NCBI GenBank assembly: GCA_964487925.1
Contig: CAZASZ010000025.1
Location: 1 to 29,071, forward strand
Direction of reading: 5' to 3'
Length of the DNA stretch: 29,071 nt
DNA from: RI-283 sp964487925
Lineage (GTDB): Bacteria; Pseudomonadota; Gammaproteobacteria; SZUA-140
Shown here: positions 8,247 through 16,349 of the stretch, piece by piece
Position numbering within the stretch: the first letter of the stretch is position 1
How the letters are laid out: every line of letters begins with the position of its first letter
Translations under genes and position numbers: made by a program
The notes under the pieces: model-generated
Told to the model about the DNA's origin: nothing
The model's input: only the letters and a program-made list of their open reading frames with translations
The model's database searches: none

Positions 8247-8417
8247 TTACTTATCAATGACTTTTACGCCACGATAATAACCGTCGGCGGTTACCTGGTG
8301 GCGACGATGGGTCTCACCCGAGGTCTTGTCGATAGAGAGCGTCTTGCCCTCAAGCGCATCATGTGAACGACGCATGCCGCGACGGGACGGCGATTTTTTA
8401 TTCTGTTGAACTGCCAT
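8247..8417 (-). CDS. rpmF: 50S ribosomal protein L32
   Basis: A 56-residue, strongly basic ribosomal protein. It starts MAVQQNKKSPSRRGMRRSHD, the standard bacterial L32 opening, and ends GYYRGVKVIDK. The four zinc-binding cysteines found in some L32 proteins are absent, so this is the zinc-independent form, as in E. coli. A purine-rich ribosome site (AGGAGC) lies 8 nt before the ATG. It sits between yceD and plsX as expected. It is shorter than usual ORF cut-offs and easily missed. Confidence 0.96.
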   Translation of the reverse strand: MAVQQNKKSPSRRGMRRSHDALEGKTLSIDKTSGETHRRHQVTADGYYRGVKVIDK

Positions 8418-8454
8418 AGTTTTGCTCCTACATCAAATACCTGACGAGGTCCGA

Positions 8455-8518
8455 ACGGGAACCGTCCCGTCTCCGCCAAGTCATCATCAGCCACTCGGTA
8501 TCTATTATTATGATACCG
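8455..8518 (-). other. Two hairpins in the rpmF leader
   Basis: The 114-bp yceD-rpmF spacer contains two inverted repeats. One, at 8496-8518, has a 7-bp perfect stem (CGGTATC/GATACCG) around a 9-nt AT-only loop. The other, at 8455-8470, has a 6-bp perfect stem (ACGGGA/TCCCGT) with a 4-nt loop. Neither is followed by a T-run, so they are not typical terminators. Possible roles are RNA processing or L32 feedback control, but this is inference only. Confidence 0.45.
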
Positions 8519-8531
8519 GGTAATACTAGTT

Positions 8532-9065
8532 CTACTCGCCTTGCCGCTTGGCCAACATTTCAGCCAGATCTGCGAAGGGTCGCTGGGTTTCCTCTTTCTG
8601 GTCACGATCGACAACCAGAATATCCTTCCTGTAATCCTCGCCTACGGGACATGAATCCAGCGGATGCATAGCCACGATAGGCAAACCGAGGATGATCTCG
8701 TCCTCGGCCAATTCAAATAGATTGAGCCGTCCGTTCTCGGTCGGCAATGGATCAAAACCTTCCGGCAACTCGCCTTCACGACCTGCTCTGCAGCTGGCCA
8801 TTCTGACGCACACACGAATGGGGAATGGCATCATACGGAGACAACGCTGACAAGGCAAGTCCACCTGGACCGACATTTCGCCTTCCACGACGCACTGCCC
8901 ACCATCATCGAAAGAGAACTGCAGGCTGGCCTCAACAACGGCATCATCGGCATTGACGATATCCGCCAACCGGCGCATGCGCTGCACGGGAATCACGCCT
9001 TGGATCACCTGACCAGACCGTGCCAACCGAACTGGATCAATATTTTCAGGCAGTAGTCCAGACAT
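8532..9065 (-). CDS. yceD: YceD/DUF177 family protein, 23S rRNA accumulation protein
   Basis: A 177-residue member of the YceD (DUF177) family, found immediately before rpmF in most bacteria and linked to 23S rRNA accumulation. The start aligns with E. coli YceD (LPENIDPVRLAR), which supports the ATG at 9065. Visible are the central CQRC cysteine pair (residues about 74-77), the acidic EDEIILGLPIVAMH segment and a later cysteine in DSCPVGEDY. The mechanism remains poorly defined in the family. A consensus promoter lies 8 nt from the ATG, with no room for a Shine-Dalgarno sequence. Confidence 0.9.
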   Translation of the reverse strand: MSGLLPENIDPVRLARSGQVIQGVIPVQRMRRLADIVNADDAVVEASLQFSFDDGGQCVVEGEMSVQVDLPCQRCLRMMPFPIRVCVRMASCRAGREGELPEGFDPLPTENGRLNLFELAEDEIILGLPIVAMHPLDSCPVGEDYRKDILVVDRDQKEETQRPFADLAEMLAKRQGE

Positions 9066-9073
9066 GGACGCGA

Positions 9074-9102
9074 ATCATAGTCGCTGTCAACGCAGTTGTC
9101 AA
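9074..9102 (-). promoter_or_regulatory. Consensus sigma-70 promoter for the yceD-rpmF-plsX-fab operon
   Basis: Minus strand: TTGACA, 17-bp spacer, TATGAT. That is a perfect -35, an optimal spacer and 5 of 6 at -10. It begins 6 bp after the RND permease stop codon and occupies most of the 43-bp gap. The -10 box ends 8 nt before the yceD ATG, so transcription should start within about 2 nt of the start codon. Confidence 0.85.
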
Positions 9103-9108
9103 AGCGAA

Positions 9109-12100
9109 TCAAACAGATACAGGGGCCGGAGCCTCGCGTCGGGTGCCTCTACCCATGACATTGCGATACAACAATGGCACGACAAATAGCGTCAGCAGGG
9201 TCGAGAATCCCAACCCCCAAACGATCGCCGAGGCTACCGGCCCCCAAATCAGCGACTCACCGGCAAGCCCCGTCGCCAGCGACAGCAGACCCGCGATGGT
9301 CGTCGCCGAGGTGATCAGGATTGGGATGACCCGTCGCCGGGCAGCATAAACCGTTGCATGCAGCACGCTCATGCCGGCCTCAAGACGATAATTGGCGGCG
9401 TCGATCATGACAATGGCCGAATTGACGGCAATACCCACCAGGGCGATTACGCCGTAGAGCGTGAACAGACTCAGCGGATTACCGGTCGCGATCAAGCCGA
9501 AGGTAACGCCCGTGAAGGCCATCGGGACCGTGGCGAGAATCATGAAAGGCTGCCAGTAACTGCGGAACTGGGTTCCTAGAATTAGGTAGATCAGTCCGAC
9601 GCCGAACAGCATGAGCACAGCCATCGAGTCCAGGCTCTCCTGAATGTCCTCGAGCTCGCCCGTGAAATCGAGCGCCACATTGGGATGCTGAGCCCGCGCC
9701 TTCCGCCAGGCTGCCTTGACAAGGTTGTTTGCCTGGACCGTATCCATCTGCGTCTTGTCCAGATTGGCCTCGACCGTGATCGAACGGCGGAAATTGTAAT
9801 GCCGGATATTGCCACGACTGAAACCCGAGCCGGTCTCGACAAGCGCGCCCAACGGGGTCGACCCCTTGCCGTCAGGCAGCGCCAATGGCGTCGCCAACAG
9901 CTGATCGATATCGCTGACAGCCTGACTATCGGCCTGTACACGCACCTCGACGCGCTCGCCCTCATGCTGCATATAGGTCACGACCTCGCCATCGAACAAC
10001 AGCCGGATCGCGTTCGCGACTTTTCCGGCATCGAGCCCGGCGCGCTGCACCGCATCGTCGTTCAAGCGAAGCTGCAATTCCCGCTTGCCGGGGCTATTGT
10101 TATCCGCAACATCCGTAACCGCAGGGATCCCATTCAGGATACCGCGCAGGGTCCGCACGGCCGCCTCAATTTCGGTGAAATTGTCTCCGCGCACCTTGAT
10201 ACTGATGGGCTTGGTCACGGGCGGCCCCTTGGATAACTTAAGCATCGAAATATTAGTGGGCCCGACTGTCGCGACAATATCGGGGCGCATCTCATCGATA
10301 ACCCCTTCGACCCCACGCATACCGTCACCGGCGGGGTTTAAGCTGACGAAAATTTGCCCGTACATATCGCCGAAGAACGGCGCGGTCTCGGTAAACATCT
10401 GTCCGGCGGTCGCGCTGACGGTACGCATCTCACCGGGCTTGAGATGTCGTCTGGCCTTTTGCTCAATGATCGAGGCCACCCTCATAGTCTCATCCAGAGA
10501 GCTGCCGGGTGGCATTTCGACATTGATATAAAAACTGCGCATCGGATCGAAGGCAAAGAACTCCATGCGCACCATGCCGCCGGCGATAGCGCCCATGGCG
10601 ATCAGGAACAGGCCGACGACGGCAGCCAGGGACGCCTTGGGCCGACGCAAGACTCGAACCAGCAAAAGGCTGTAGCGAATTCGGATGCTGTGAGTGAAAC
10701 GTTCGCGCCAACGCTGCATACGCCCACCCGCCTGCAGATCGGGCTTAACCATCGCGACATGTACGGGCAATAGCCAATAGGCCTCGAAGAGACTGATGGC
10801 CAGCGCCACCGAGACCACGAAAGGCACAACGAACATGAACTTGCCGACAATACCGGGCAGCAACATCAGCGGCAGAAATGCGGCCAGCGTGGTTAAGACC
10901 GAGGCCGTGACCGGCGAGAACACCTCGCGTAGGGCGTGGATCGCCGCAGTCATCGCATCCGCCCCGCGCTGCAGACGGTAGTAGATCGCCTCGACCACGA
11001 CGACTGCGTCATCGACGAGCATACCCAGCACGATGACCACCGCCAGGAGGACATTCTGATTGAGCGTGGAACCTGTAGCGTTCAGGATCCAGAAGGTCGC
11101 GGCCAGACTGAACGGGATACCGGCGCCCACGAAGAACGCGATACGCGAACCCAGAAAGATCCAGGTAACGAATATGACCAGCAGGAGGCCGAGCAGGGCG
11201 TTGCTCTGCATAACCGTAATGGCATCACGCGTGGTCTGGGTCTGATCGTCAAGCAGGACGATCTCAAGGCCAGAGGCCGCGAGTATCGGGTTGCGGTCCG
11301 CGATATATTCCTTGAGCTTGGCGACGAGATCGAGAATATTTGTATGGGCCTGCTTCGTGATCGCCATCGTCACGCCCGGCTGTCCGTTCAGCGTGGACAA
11401 TTGCTTAAAATCGTCATGACTCCACGTGACCTGAGCGACATCTTCGATCTTGACCTCTCCCTGCGTCCCGACCACGGGTAGTCCGGCCAGATAGCTGGGA
11501 TCGGAATCGGTGCCGATGACCCGCACCAACCATTCGTCACGACCCATCTCCATATTGCCGGCCACGACATCATGAAAATAGGCCCGCACAGTGGATACAA
11601 CCCGATCCGGTGCGATGCCATAGGCCCGCAGTTTCTCCGGTGAAAACAGGACATGCAGCTCCGGGTCGGCAAAACCGGCGGTACTTGCGCTGTCGACTCC
11701 CTGGATACGCCGAATGTCCTTGCGCACAATCAAAGCGTTCTTGCGCAGGACCTCGTCCGTGGCCTGCCCGACCAGCATCACGGTCGCGGTCGGAAAGTTA
11801 TTTGAGGTCGTGATCTCCTTGATCACCGGGTCTTCCGCTTCATCCGGCAACTCATTGTTGGCCTTGTTCTGGATTTCACGGCGCAGGTCATTTATTCGTT
11901 TATCGAACGCACGCTCATCGATATCGACAAACCGGACCAGGATATCGGAGATGCCCTCTCGGCTCGTGCTTGATACAAACTTAATGTCCTGAATCTTCTG
12001 TATCGCATCCTCGAGTGGATCGGTCACGAGTCGCTCAACGTCCTCGGAAGAGGCTCCCGGCAACACGGTCATGATGTCGATCCAGTTGAAATTGACCTCG

Positions 12101-12207
12101 GGATCCTGAGCCCTGGGCATCTGAAAATAGTTGAGCGTCCCGAGCAAAAGGACGACCACGAAGGTGATGTTGGCGAGTACGTGGTTACTGAACAGGCGGG
12201 TCAACAT
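9109..12207 (-). CDS. RND-family efflux pump permease (AcrB-like)
   Basis: A 1032-residue inner-membrane proton-driven exporter of the AcrB/HAE superfamily, normally trimeric and working with a periplasmic adaptor and an outer-membrane channel. Twelve membrane segments are expected. The first is at about residues 11-28, a cluster is at about 335-485, and another lies near the C-terminus. Proton-relay aspartates D399 and D400 (GMLVDDAVVVVEA) match AcrB D407/D408. The TM10 lysine of AcrB appears to be Asn here (GIAVNSAIVMID). Two large periplasmic loops with internal duplication are evident. The adaptor gene ends 11 bp upstream. No TolC-like gene is present, so the outer-membrane partner must be elsewhere. 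The substrate cannot be inferred from sequence. Confidence 0.93.
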   Translation of the reverse strand: MLTRLFSNHVLANITFVVVLLLGTLNYFQMPRAQDPEVNFNWIDIMTVLPGASSEDVERLVTDPLEDAIQKIQDIKFVSSTSREGISDILVRFVDIDERAFDKRINDLRREIQNKANNELPDEAEDPVIKEITTSNNFPTATVMLVGQATDEVLRKNALIVRKDIRRIQGVDSASTAGFADPELHVLFSPEKLRAYGIAPDRVVSTVRAYFHDVVAGNMEMGRDEWLVRVIGTDSDPSYLAGLPVVGTQGEVKIEDVAQVTWSHDDFKQLSTLNGQPGVTMAITKQAHTNILDLVAKLKEYIADRNPILAASGLEIVLLDDQTQTTRDAITVMQSNALLGLLLVIFVTWIFLGSRIAFFVGAGIPFSLAATFWILNATGSTLNQNVLLAVVIVLGMLVDDAVVVVEAIYYRLQRGADAMTAAIHALREVFSPVTASVLTTLAAFLPLMLLPGIVGKFMFVVPFVVSVALAISLFEAYWLLPVHVAMVKPDLQAGGRMQRWRERFTHSIRIRYSLLLVRVLRRPKASLAAVVGLFLIAMGAIAGGMVRMEFFAFDPMRSFYINVEMPPGSSLDETMRVASIIEQKARRHLKPGEMRTVSATAGQMFTETAPFFGDMYGQIFVSLNPAGDGMRGVEGVIDEMRPDIVATVGPTNISMLKLSKGPPVTKPISIKVRGDNFTEIEAAVRTLRGILNGIPAVTDVADNNSPGKRELQLRLNDDAVQRAGLDAGKVANAIRLLFDGEVVTYMQHEGERVEVRVQADSQAVSDIDQLLATPLALPDGKGSTPLGALVETGSGFSRGNIRHYNFRRSITVEANLDKTQMDTVQANNLVKAAWRKARAQHPNVALDFTGELEDIQESLDSMAVLMLFGVGLIYLILGTQFRSYWQPFMILATVPMAFTGVTFGLIATGNPLSLFTLYGVIALVGIAVNSAIVMIDAANYRLEAGMSVLHATVYAARRRVIPILITSATTIAGLLSLATGLAGESLIWGPVASAIVWGLGFSTLLTLFVVPLLYRNVMGRGTRREAPAPVSV

Positions 12208-12218
12208 CGGTGACCGCC

Positions 12219-13247
12219 TTAGTCCAGCACGACTTCATCGCCGTCATGAAGCCCATAGCGCCCGTCGGTGACAACCATGCTGTCGTCGGCGAGCGAGGGG
12301 ATAACGGCGGGGCGTCCTGGCTGGGCATCCGGCAACGGAATGAGCTGTGCACGCCCTTCCCGAACGACAAAGAAACCGTAATGATTACCGCGCTGTAGAA
12401 TTAACTCGGCAGGGATCATGGCGCGATCGTCGGTCCACTTGAGCTCCCCTGCCCGCCCCGCCAATGCCGGAGCGCCTTTGAAGCGAAGCCTGGCCTGTTG
12501 CGTCCTACTGGGGAGGTCGATCTTGGGAACGATCGTTTTGAGTTCAAGGGCATAGTCCCGCCCATCGACATGCAATCGCGGGTCCCCGGCATGGATCAAG
12601 CTGTCGACCTCGTTCGATTGGATATCCGCACCGATCTCGAGATGCTTCGGATCGAAGACCCGGATCAAGGGCGCCCCGGGCGAAGTCAACTGCCCGAGTT
12701 GAGCCATTCGCTCCGTCACGATGGCCCCGTAGGGCGCCCGGATACGGCTCTTGGCAAGACGCTGCCGGGCCAGTGCAAGCGCCGCCTCTTGCGCTCGCTG
12801 CTCGGCCATAAGGGAATCCACGTCCGCCTGACGCTGATGCAGCAACTCTTCCGACATCACCTGTTTTTTGGACAAGGTCTTGGCGCGGGACAATTGATAA
12901 TGGGCGAACGCCAAACGCACCGCGAGCGCATCGAGTTTGGCCTTGTCTGCATCGACGGCGCGGATCAGATCTTGATCGTCCAGGCGGATCAGATCCGCTC
13001 CAGCCTCGACCCAGTCGCCTACCTGCACCCGAATGGCGACTACTCTGGCGGAAATCTCAGCACTGAGCCGGCTGTCGTTGATGCTCAACACGGTCGCGGG
13101 CGCCAAATGCTGGCGATACTCAATCAACTCCGATAAGGGCTTGACATGGATATGCGCCGGTTCGGCAAAGACCGGAGCCTCCACCAACACCGAGGCCAAC
13201 CATAAAGCCAACAGGAATACACACTTCACCTTATTGAAATAACGCAT
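12219..13247 (-). CDS. RND efflux periplasmic adaptor (membrane fusion protein)
   Basis: A 342-residue HlyD/AcrA-type adaptor that would bridge the permease downstream to an outer-membrane channel. It has a Sec signal peptide (about residues 1-28, ending VFA-EP) without a lipobox cysteine, so it is not an AcrA-like lipoprotein. A first lipoyl half lies at about 64-92 (VQVGDWVEAGADLIRLD). A coiled-coil hairpin rich in Ala, Gln, Lys and Leu spans about 95-167. The second lipoyl half begins RIRAPYGAIVTE (about 169-180), then come beta-barrel and membrane-proximal domains. It forms a two-gene operon with the permease. Ribosome site before the ATG is weak. Confidence 0.88.
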   Translation of the reverse strand: MRYFNKVKCVFLLALWLASVLVEAPVFAEPAHIHVKPLSELIEYRQHLAPATVLSINDSRLSAEISARVVAIRVQVGDWVEAGADLIRLDDQDLIRAVDADKAKLDALAVRLAFAHYQLSRAKTLSKKQVMSEELLHQRQADVDSLMAEQRAQEAALALARQRLAKSRIRAPYGAIVTERMAQLGQLTSPGAPLIRVFDPKHLEIGADIQSNEVDSLIHAGDPRLHVDGRDYALELKTIVPKIDLPSRTQQARLRFKGAPALAGRAGELKWTDDRAMIPAELILQRGNHYGFFVVREGRAQLIPLPDAQPGRPAVIPSLADDSMVVTDGRYGLHDGDEVVLD

Positions 13248-13470
13248 CAGTCATACCCGTTGATTCACTAAGTTCAAGCAAGCCTTATCCCCCAAGGCAC
13301 CCCATCAGGACCTTTTCCCGGGAACACAACGATATAGAGGAAGGAATCGCTATCCCTGCGGCACGGTATTCATATCGGCGGGCATCCCAGGGGAATAGTT
13401 GGCAGGGCAACCGGCAAGATGCCGGATCGGTAGCGCTGCCGAATCATCGTCTGAGCAAGTGCGTACCGCG
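13248..13470. other. Intergenic region between galU and the efflux adaptor
   Basis: 223 bp with no protein-coding signal. It should contain the efflux-operon promoter, but I could not find a convincing -35/-10 pair with a workable distance to the adaptor ATG. A small inverted repeat at 13411-13425 (6-bp stem, 3-nt loop) lacks a following T-run and is at most a weak galU terminator. No regulator gene is adjacent to the pump. Confidence 0.5.
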
Positions 13471-14364
13471 CTACAGCGTCGTGCAATAATTCCGTAGATA
13501 GGATCGGAAACGGTCGCGGACCTCGGGGTGCTCCAAGGCCAACTCTACAGTGGCCTGCAAATAACCCAACTTGCTGCCACAATCATAACGCTTACCTTTG
13601 AAGGCGTATCCGAAGACACCCTCCTCCTGCATTAGCCGGGCGATGGCATCGGTCAACTGAATCTCGCCACCGGCGCCCTTGCCCTGGTTTTCGAGAAAAT
13701 CGAAAATACGCCCGGTCAGGATATAACGCCCCACTACGGCCAGATTCGACGGCGCCACATCGGGGTCCGGCTTTTCCACAATGTCATCCACGCTATACAG
13801 ACCGTCACCGGCAACAGCCGGGCTGATAACACCATATTTGTTGGTCTCCTCCCGTGCGACCTCCTGAACACCGAGTATACTGGCCTGCCGTTCCTCGTAT
13901 TGCGCCACCATCTGCTTCATGCAGGAATCTCCCTGAGAGGTGGCGATCAAGTCATCGGCCAGAATGACCGCAAATGGCTCGTTACCCACTGCCGGACGAG
14001 CGCAAAGGACAGCGTGCCCCAGGCCCAGCGCCTCCGGCTGTCGAATATAAATACAGGACACGCCGGCCGGCACGACACCACGCACCGTCTCCAACAGGTC
14101 TGTCTTGTTCCTGAGGACGAGCTCGGCCTCCAACTCATAGTTCTTATCGAAATGATCCTCAATCGCCCGCTTTTTGCTGCTGGTCACGAAGATCAACTCG
14201 TTTATACCAGCCGAGATAGCCTCTTCTGCGGCATACTGAATCAAAGGCTTGTCGACAACGGACAGCATCTCCTTGGGATTTGCCTTGGTAACCGGCAGAA
14301 ACCTCGTACCCATGCCGGCGACAGGAAAAACTGCTTTCCGGACACGTCCTGTTTGTGTGCTCAT
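13471..14364 (-). CDS. galU: UTP--glucose-1-phosphate uridylyltransferase
   Basis: Makes UDP-glucose, the precursor for LPS core, capsule, trehalose and other glycans. The 297-residue product has the nucleotidyltransferase signature GMGTRFLPVTKANPKEML (residues 17-34), the DKPLIQY substrate loop, VILADDLI (metal- and UTP-binding) and the VEKPDPDVAPSNLAVVGRY block. Length and motif order match bacterial GalU/GtaB rather than plant-type UGPases. Together with the upstream 4,6-dehydratase it forms a small nucleotide-sugar group. The start ATG at 14364 follows the dehydratase stop by 78 bp. Confidence 0.95.
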   Translation of the reverse strand: MSTQTGRVRKAVFPVAGMGTRFLPVTKANPKEMLSVVDKPLIQYAAEEAISAGINELIFVTSSKKRAIEDHFDKNYELEAELVLRNKTDLLETVRGVVPAGVSCIYIRQPEALGLGHAVLCARPAVGNEPFAVILADDLIATSQGDSCMKQMVAQYEERQASILGVQEVAREETNKYGVISPAVAGDGLYSVDDIVEKPDPDVAPSNLAVVGRYILTGRIFDFLENQGKGAGGEIQLTDAIARLMQEEGVFGYAFKGKRYDCGSKLGYLQATVELALEHPEVRDRFRSYLRNYCTTL

Positions 14365-14423
14365 AGAATTGCCTTCATTTGGATAAATTGAAACATCAAG
14401 ACCAGGGCATTCACGGGAAGCGA

Positions 14424-14444
14424 AACATACTCGCGAAGTATGTT
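14424..14444 (-). repeat. Perfect 8-bp inverted repeat at the dehydratase stop codon
   Basis: Arms AACATACT and AGTATGTT flank a 5-nt loop, and the repeat overlaps the TAA at 14443-14445. The stem is AT-rich and the following minus-strand sequence has only short T stretches, so it could be a weak terminator or an mRNA 3' stabiliser between this gene and galU. Confidence 0.35.
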
Positions 14445-16222
14445 AGTGGCCTCTGAGCGAAATGATATTCGCGTCCGCGACGGGGGCATCCATTGACTCT
14501 TCGGACACCGCCCGCTCCGGCACCATCTCCCAGATACGCGCCTGAATACTTTCTTCATCATAACACGAGGAAAGTTCAATCAAAATTGACAGCTTATCGC
14601 TGAAATCACCCCAGTCCATAGACGAGGATGANNNNNNNNNNNNNNNNNNNNNNNNNNNNNNNNNNNNNNNNNNNNNNNNNNNNNNNNNNNNNNNNNNNNN
14701 NNNNNNNNNNNNNNNNNNNNNNNNNNNNNNNCTGCATGATCAACTGGCAGGCCTCCGGAATAGTCATAAAAAAACGCGTGATCTCCGGATGGGTCACGGT
14801 CACGGGCCCGCCGGCCGCAATCTGCTTGCGAAACAAAGGCACTACGCTCCCGGTGGAACCGAGGACGTTGCCAAACCTGACCGTCAGGAAACGCGTCGAC
14901 GATCGCTTCGATAGGCCCTGACAATAAATCTCCGCGATACGCTTGCTGGCCCCCATGACATTGGCAGGGTGGACGGCCTTATCGGAAGAGATCATGACGA
15001 AGGTGTCGACCTGGTATCGATCCGCGGTTTCCGCCATGAGCTTGGTCCCCAGGACGTTATTCCTGACCGCTTCCCTGGCCTGCCCCTCGAGCATCGGCAC
15101 ATGCTTGTAGGCAGCCGCATGGAACACAACCTGTGGCCGTACGCGCGCAAATACATAATCGACCGCTACCTGCTCTCGCACATCACCCAGCACGGCCTCG
15201 AGCGGTAGATCCGGAAAAGACAGCCGAAGCTCACGCTCTATCTGATAAAGATTGAATTCATTGTTCTCAAACACGATCAGCTGCGACGGCCCCAGGGCCG
15301 CCAACTGTCGGCAGAGTTCCGAACCGATCGAACCGCCGCCACCGCTGACGAGGATACGCTTGTTGGACAAATCAGCACTGATGGCATGCCAATCCAACGA
15401 AACCGTCTCCCGACCCAATAGATCTTCGATGGAGACCTCGCGCAACTCGGACACCGAGACGCGCTTGTCCTTGAGCCCCTGAAGATCAGGAAGAGTCTGA
15501 AAGGGGGCCGAACCGTCTTCACACAACTCGACGATCCGCCGCATCTGATCTCCGCTCAACGAGGGCATCGCGATGATCACGAGGTCAACATCTATCTCAT
15601 CGATCACGGAATTAAGCTGTTCGAGCCCGCCAAGAATAGGCAACCCTTGGACCTGATTACCCTTGAGCACAGCATTGTCGTCAAGAAAACCAACCGGCAG
15701 ATAGGTATCGTCACGCCGCATCTCGCGAACCAGCATCTCTCCCGCGCGTCCAGCGCCGAGCACTAACACACGCTTGGCGCCCCCCTGAAGATGAGGCAGG
15801 GTAAAGCGATGCTCTTTCCACATGCGATACAGAAGACGAGGCGCGCCCAGCAATATCGTCAGGAACACCGGAAAGAAGATCAGACTGGTACGCGGTACGC
15901 TGTCCATCCTGTTGGCGACAAACAGGATTGAAACGGCACCCAAGGTGCCATAGGTGACCGCGCGAAGAATATTCCAAAGATCAGGGATACTGGCAAACCG
16001 CCACATGCCTTTATAGAGGCCTTGTCGCCAAAGCAACAGGCTCTGCACTACGGCGACCACCACCAAACTCTGCCAGAAAGCCGGCCAAACAGAACCGGGC
16101 AAGGCCAGGTTATAGGGCACCATGAACGCCAATAACCACGCTGCCAACACCATGACGAAGTCATGACCCACGATCGCGGTACGCCGACCATAGCGTCTGA
16201 ATTGAGAACGATGAGACTGCAA
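14443..16222 (-). CDS. Membrane-anchored nucleotide-sugar 4,6-dehydratase (WbpM/PglF/FlaA1 type), interrupted by an assembly gap
   Basis: Codons 1-497 read up to the N run at 14632-14731. They show four N-terminal membrane segments (within about 20-135), a first Rossmann domain (VLVLGAGRAGE, 153-162) and a second extended-SDR domain (LVSGGGGSIGS, 291-301). The catalytic Ser-Met-Lys pattern in SSDKAVHPANVMGASK (S412/S413, M423, K427) has Met replacing the usual SDR Tyr, as known for WbpM. After the gap, a 62-codon frame ending in TAA at 14443 fits the family's acidic, helical C-terminus (MDWGDFSDKL, RIWEMVPE). The two parts are not in frame across 100 N, so the gap size is a placeholder. About 80 residues are probably missing. 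The start is TTG at 16222 with AAGGA upstream. The likely reaction is UDP-GlcNAc 4,6-dehydration. Confidence 0.85.
14632..14731. other. Assembly gap, exactly 100 N
   Basis: A run of exactly 100 N inside the dehydratase gene, the conventional length for a scaffold gap of unknown size. By comparison with WbpM-like proteins about 230-260 nt are likely to be absent here, not 100. Any open frame read through the Ns is artificial. Confidence 0.97.
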
Positions 16223-16279
16223 ACTTACGCCGATCCTTCTATGGGCATGGTTAATCCGGCCTGCACCGGGCTCGGGCGT

Positions 16280-16307
16280 ATTCTAGCACAGCTCAAATGA
16301 GTGGAAA
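16280..16307 (-). promoter_or_regulatory. Candidate extended -10 promoter for the dehydratase-galU unit
   Basis: Minus strand: -35-like TTTCCA (4 of 6), 16-bp spacer, then TGC-TAGAAT, an extended -10 (TGN before the hexamer) with 5 of 6 matches. The start would be near 16273, about 50 nt before the TTG start codon. It lies between the flgL stop and the dehydratase, which would uncouple the sugar genes from flagellar transcription. Confidence 0.5.
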
Positions 16308-16313
16308 TACGAG

Positions 16314-16333
16314 CACCTGCCAGAGGGCAGGCG
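16314..16333 (-). terminator. Candidate terminator after flgL
   Basis: Hairpin with an 8-bp GC-rich stem (one G-U pair) and a CTCT loop, starting 17 bp after the flgL stop. The following minus-strand sequence contains TATTT but no long T-run, so efficiency is uncertain. Position at the end of the flagellar block makes termination plausible. Confidence 0.45.
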
Positions 16334-16349
16334 TGTGGACGCGAGGCCC

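Noticed and set aside
9086..9091. Second TTGACA inside the yceD promoter spacer
   Set aside because: No -10-like hexamer lies 16-18 bp downstream of it; the first TTGACA pairs perfectly with TATGAT.
13247..13280. TTGAAC-16-TATGAC as a promoter for the efflux adaptor
   Set aside because: The -10-like box ends only 2 nt before the ATG, so transcription would start inside the coding sequence.
13411..13425. CCGGCA/TGCCGG hairpin downstream of galU as a terminator
   Set aside because: Followed by TTGCCC without a T-run; at best weak, so described only in the intergenic entry.
14361..14579. A 72-codon minus-strand ORF between the dehydratase and galU
   Set aside because: It overlaps the dehydratase C-terminal frame ending at 14443, and its Arg/Ser/Trp-rich composition is that of an out-of-frame reading.
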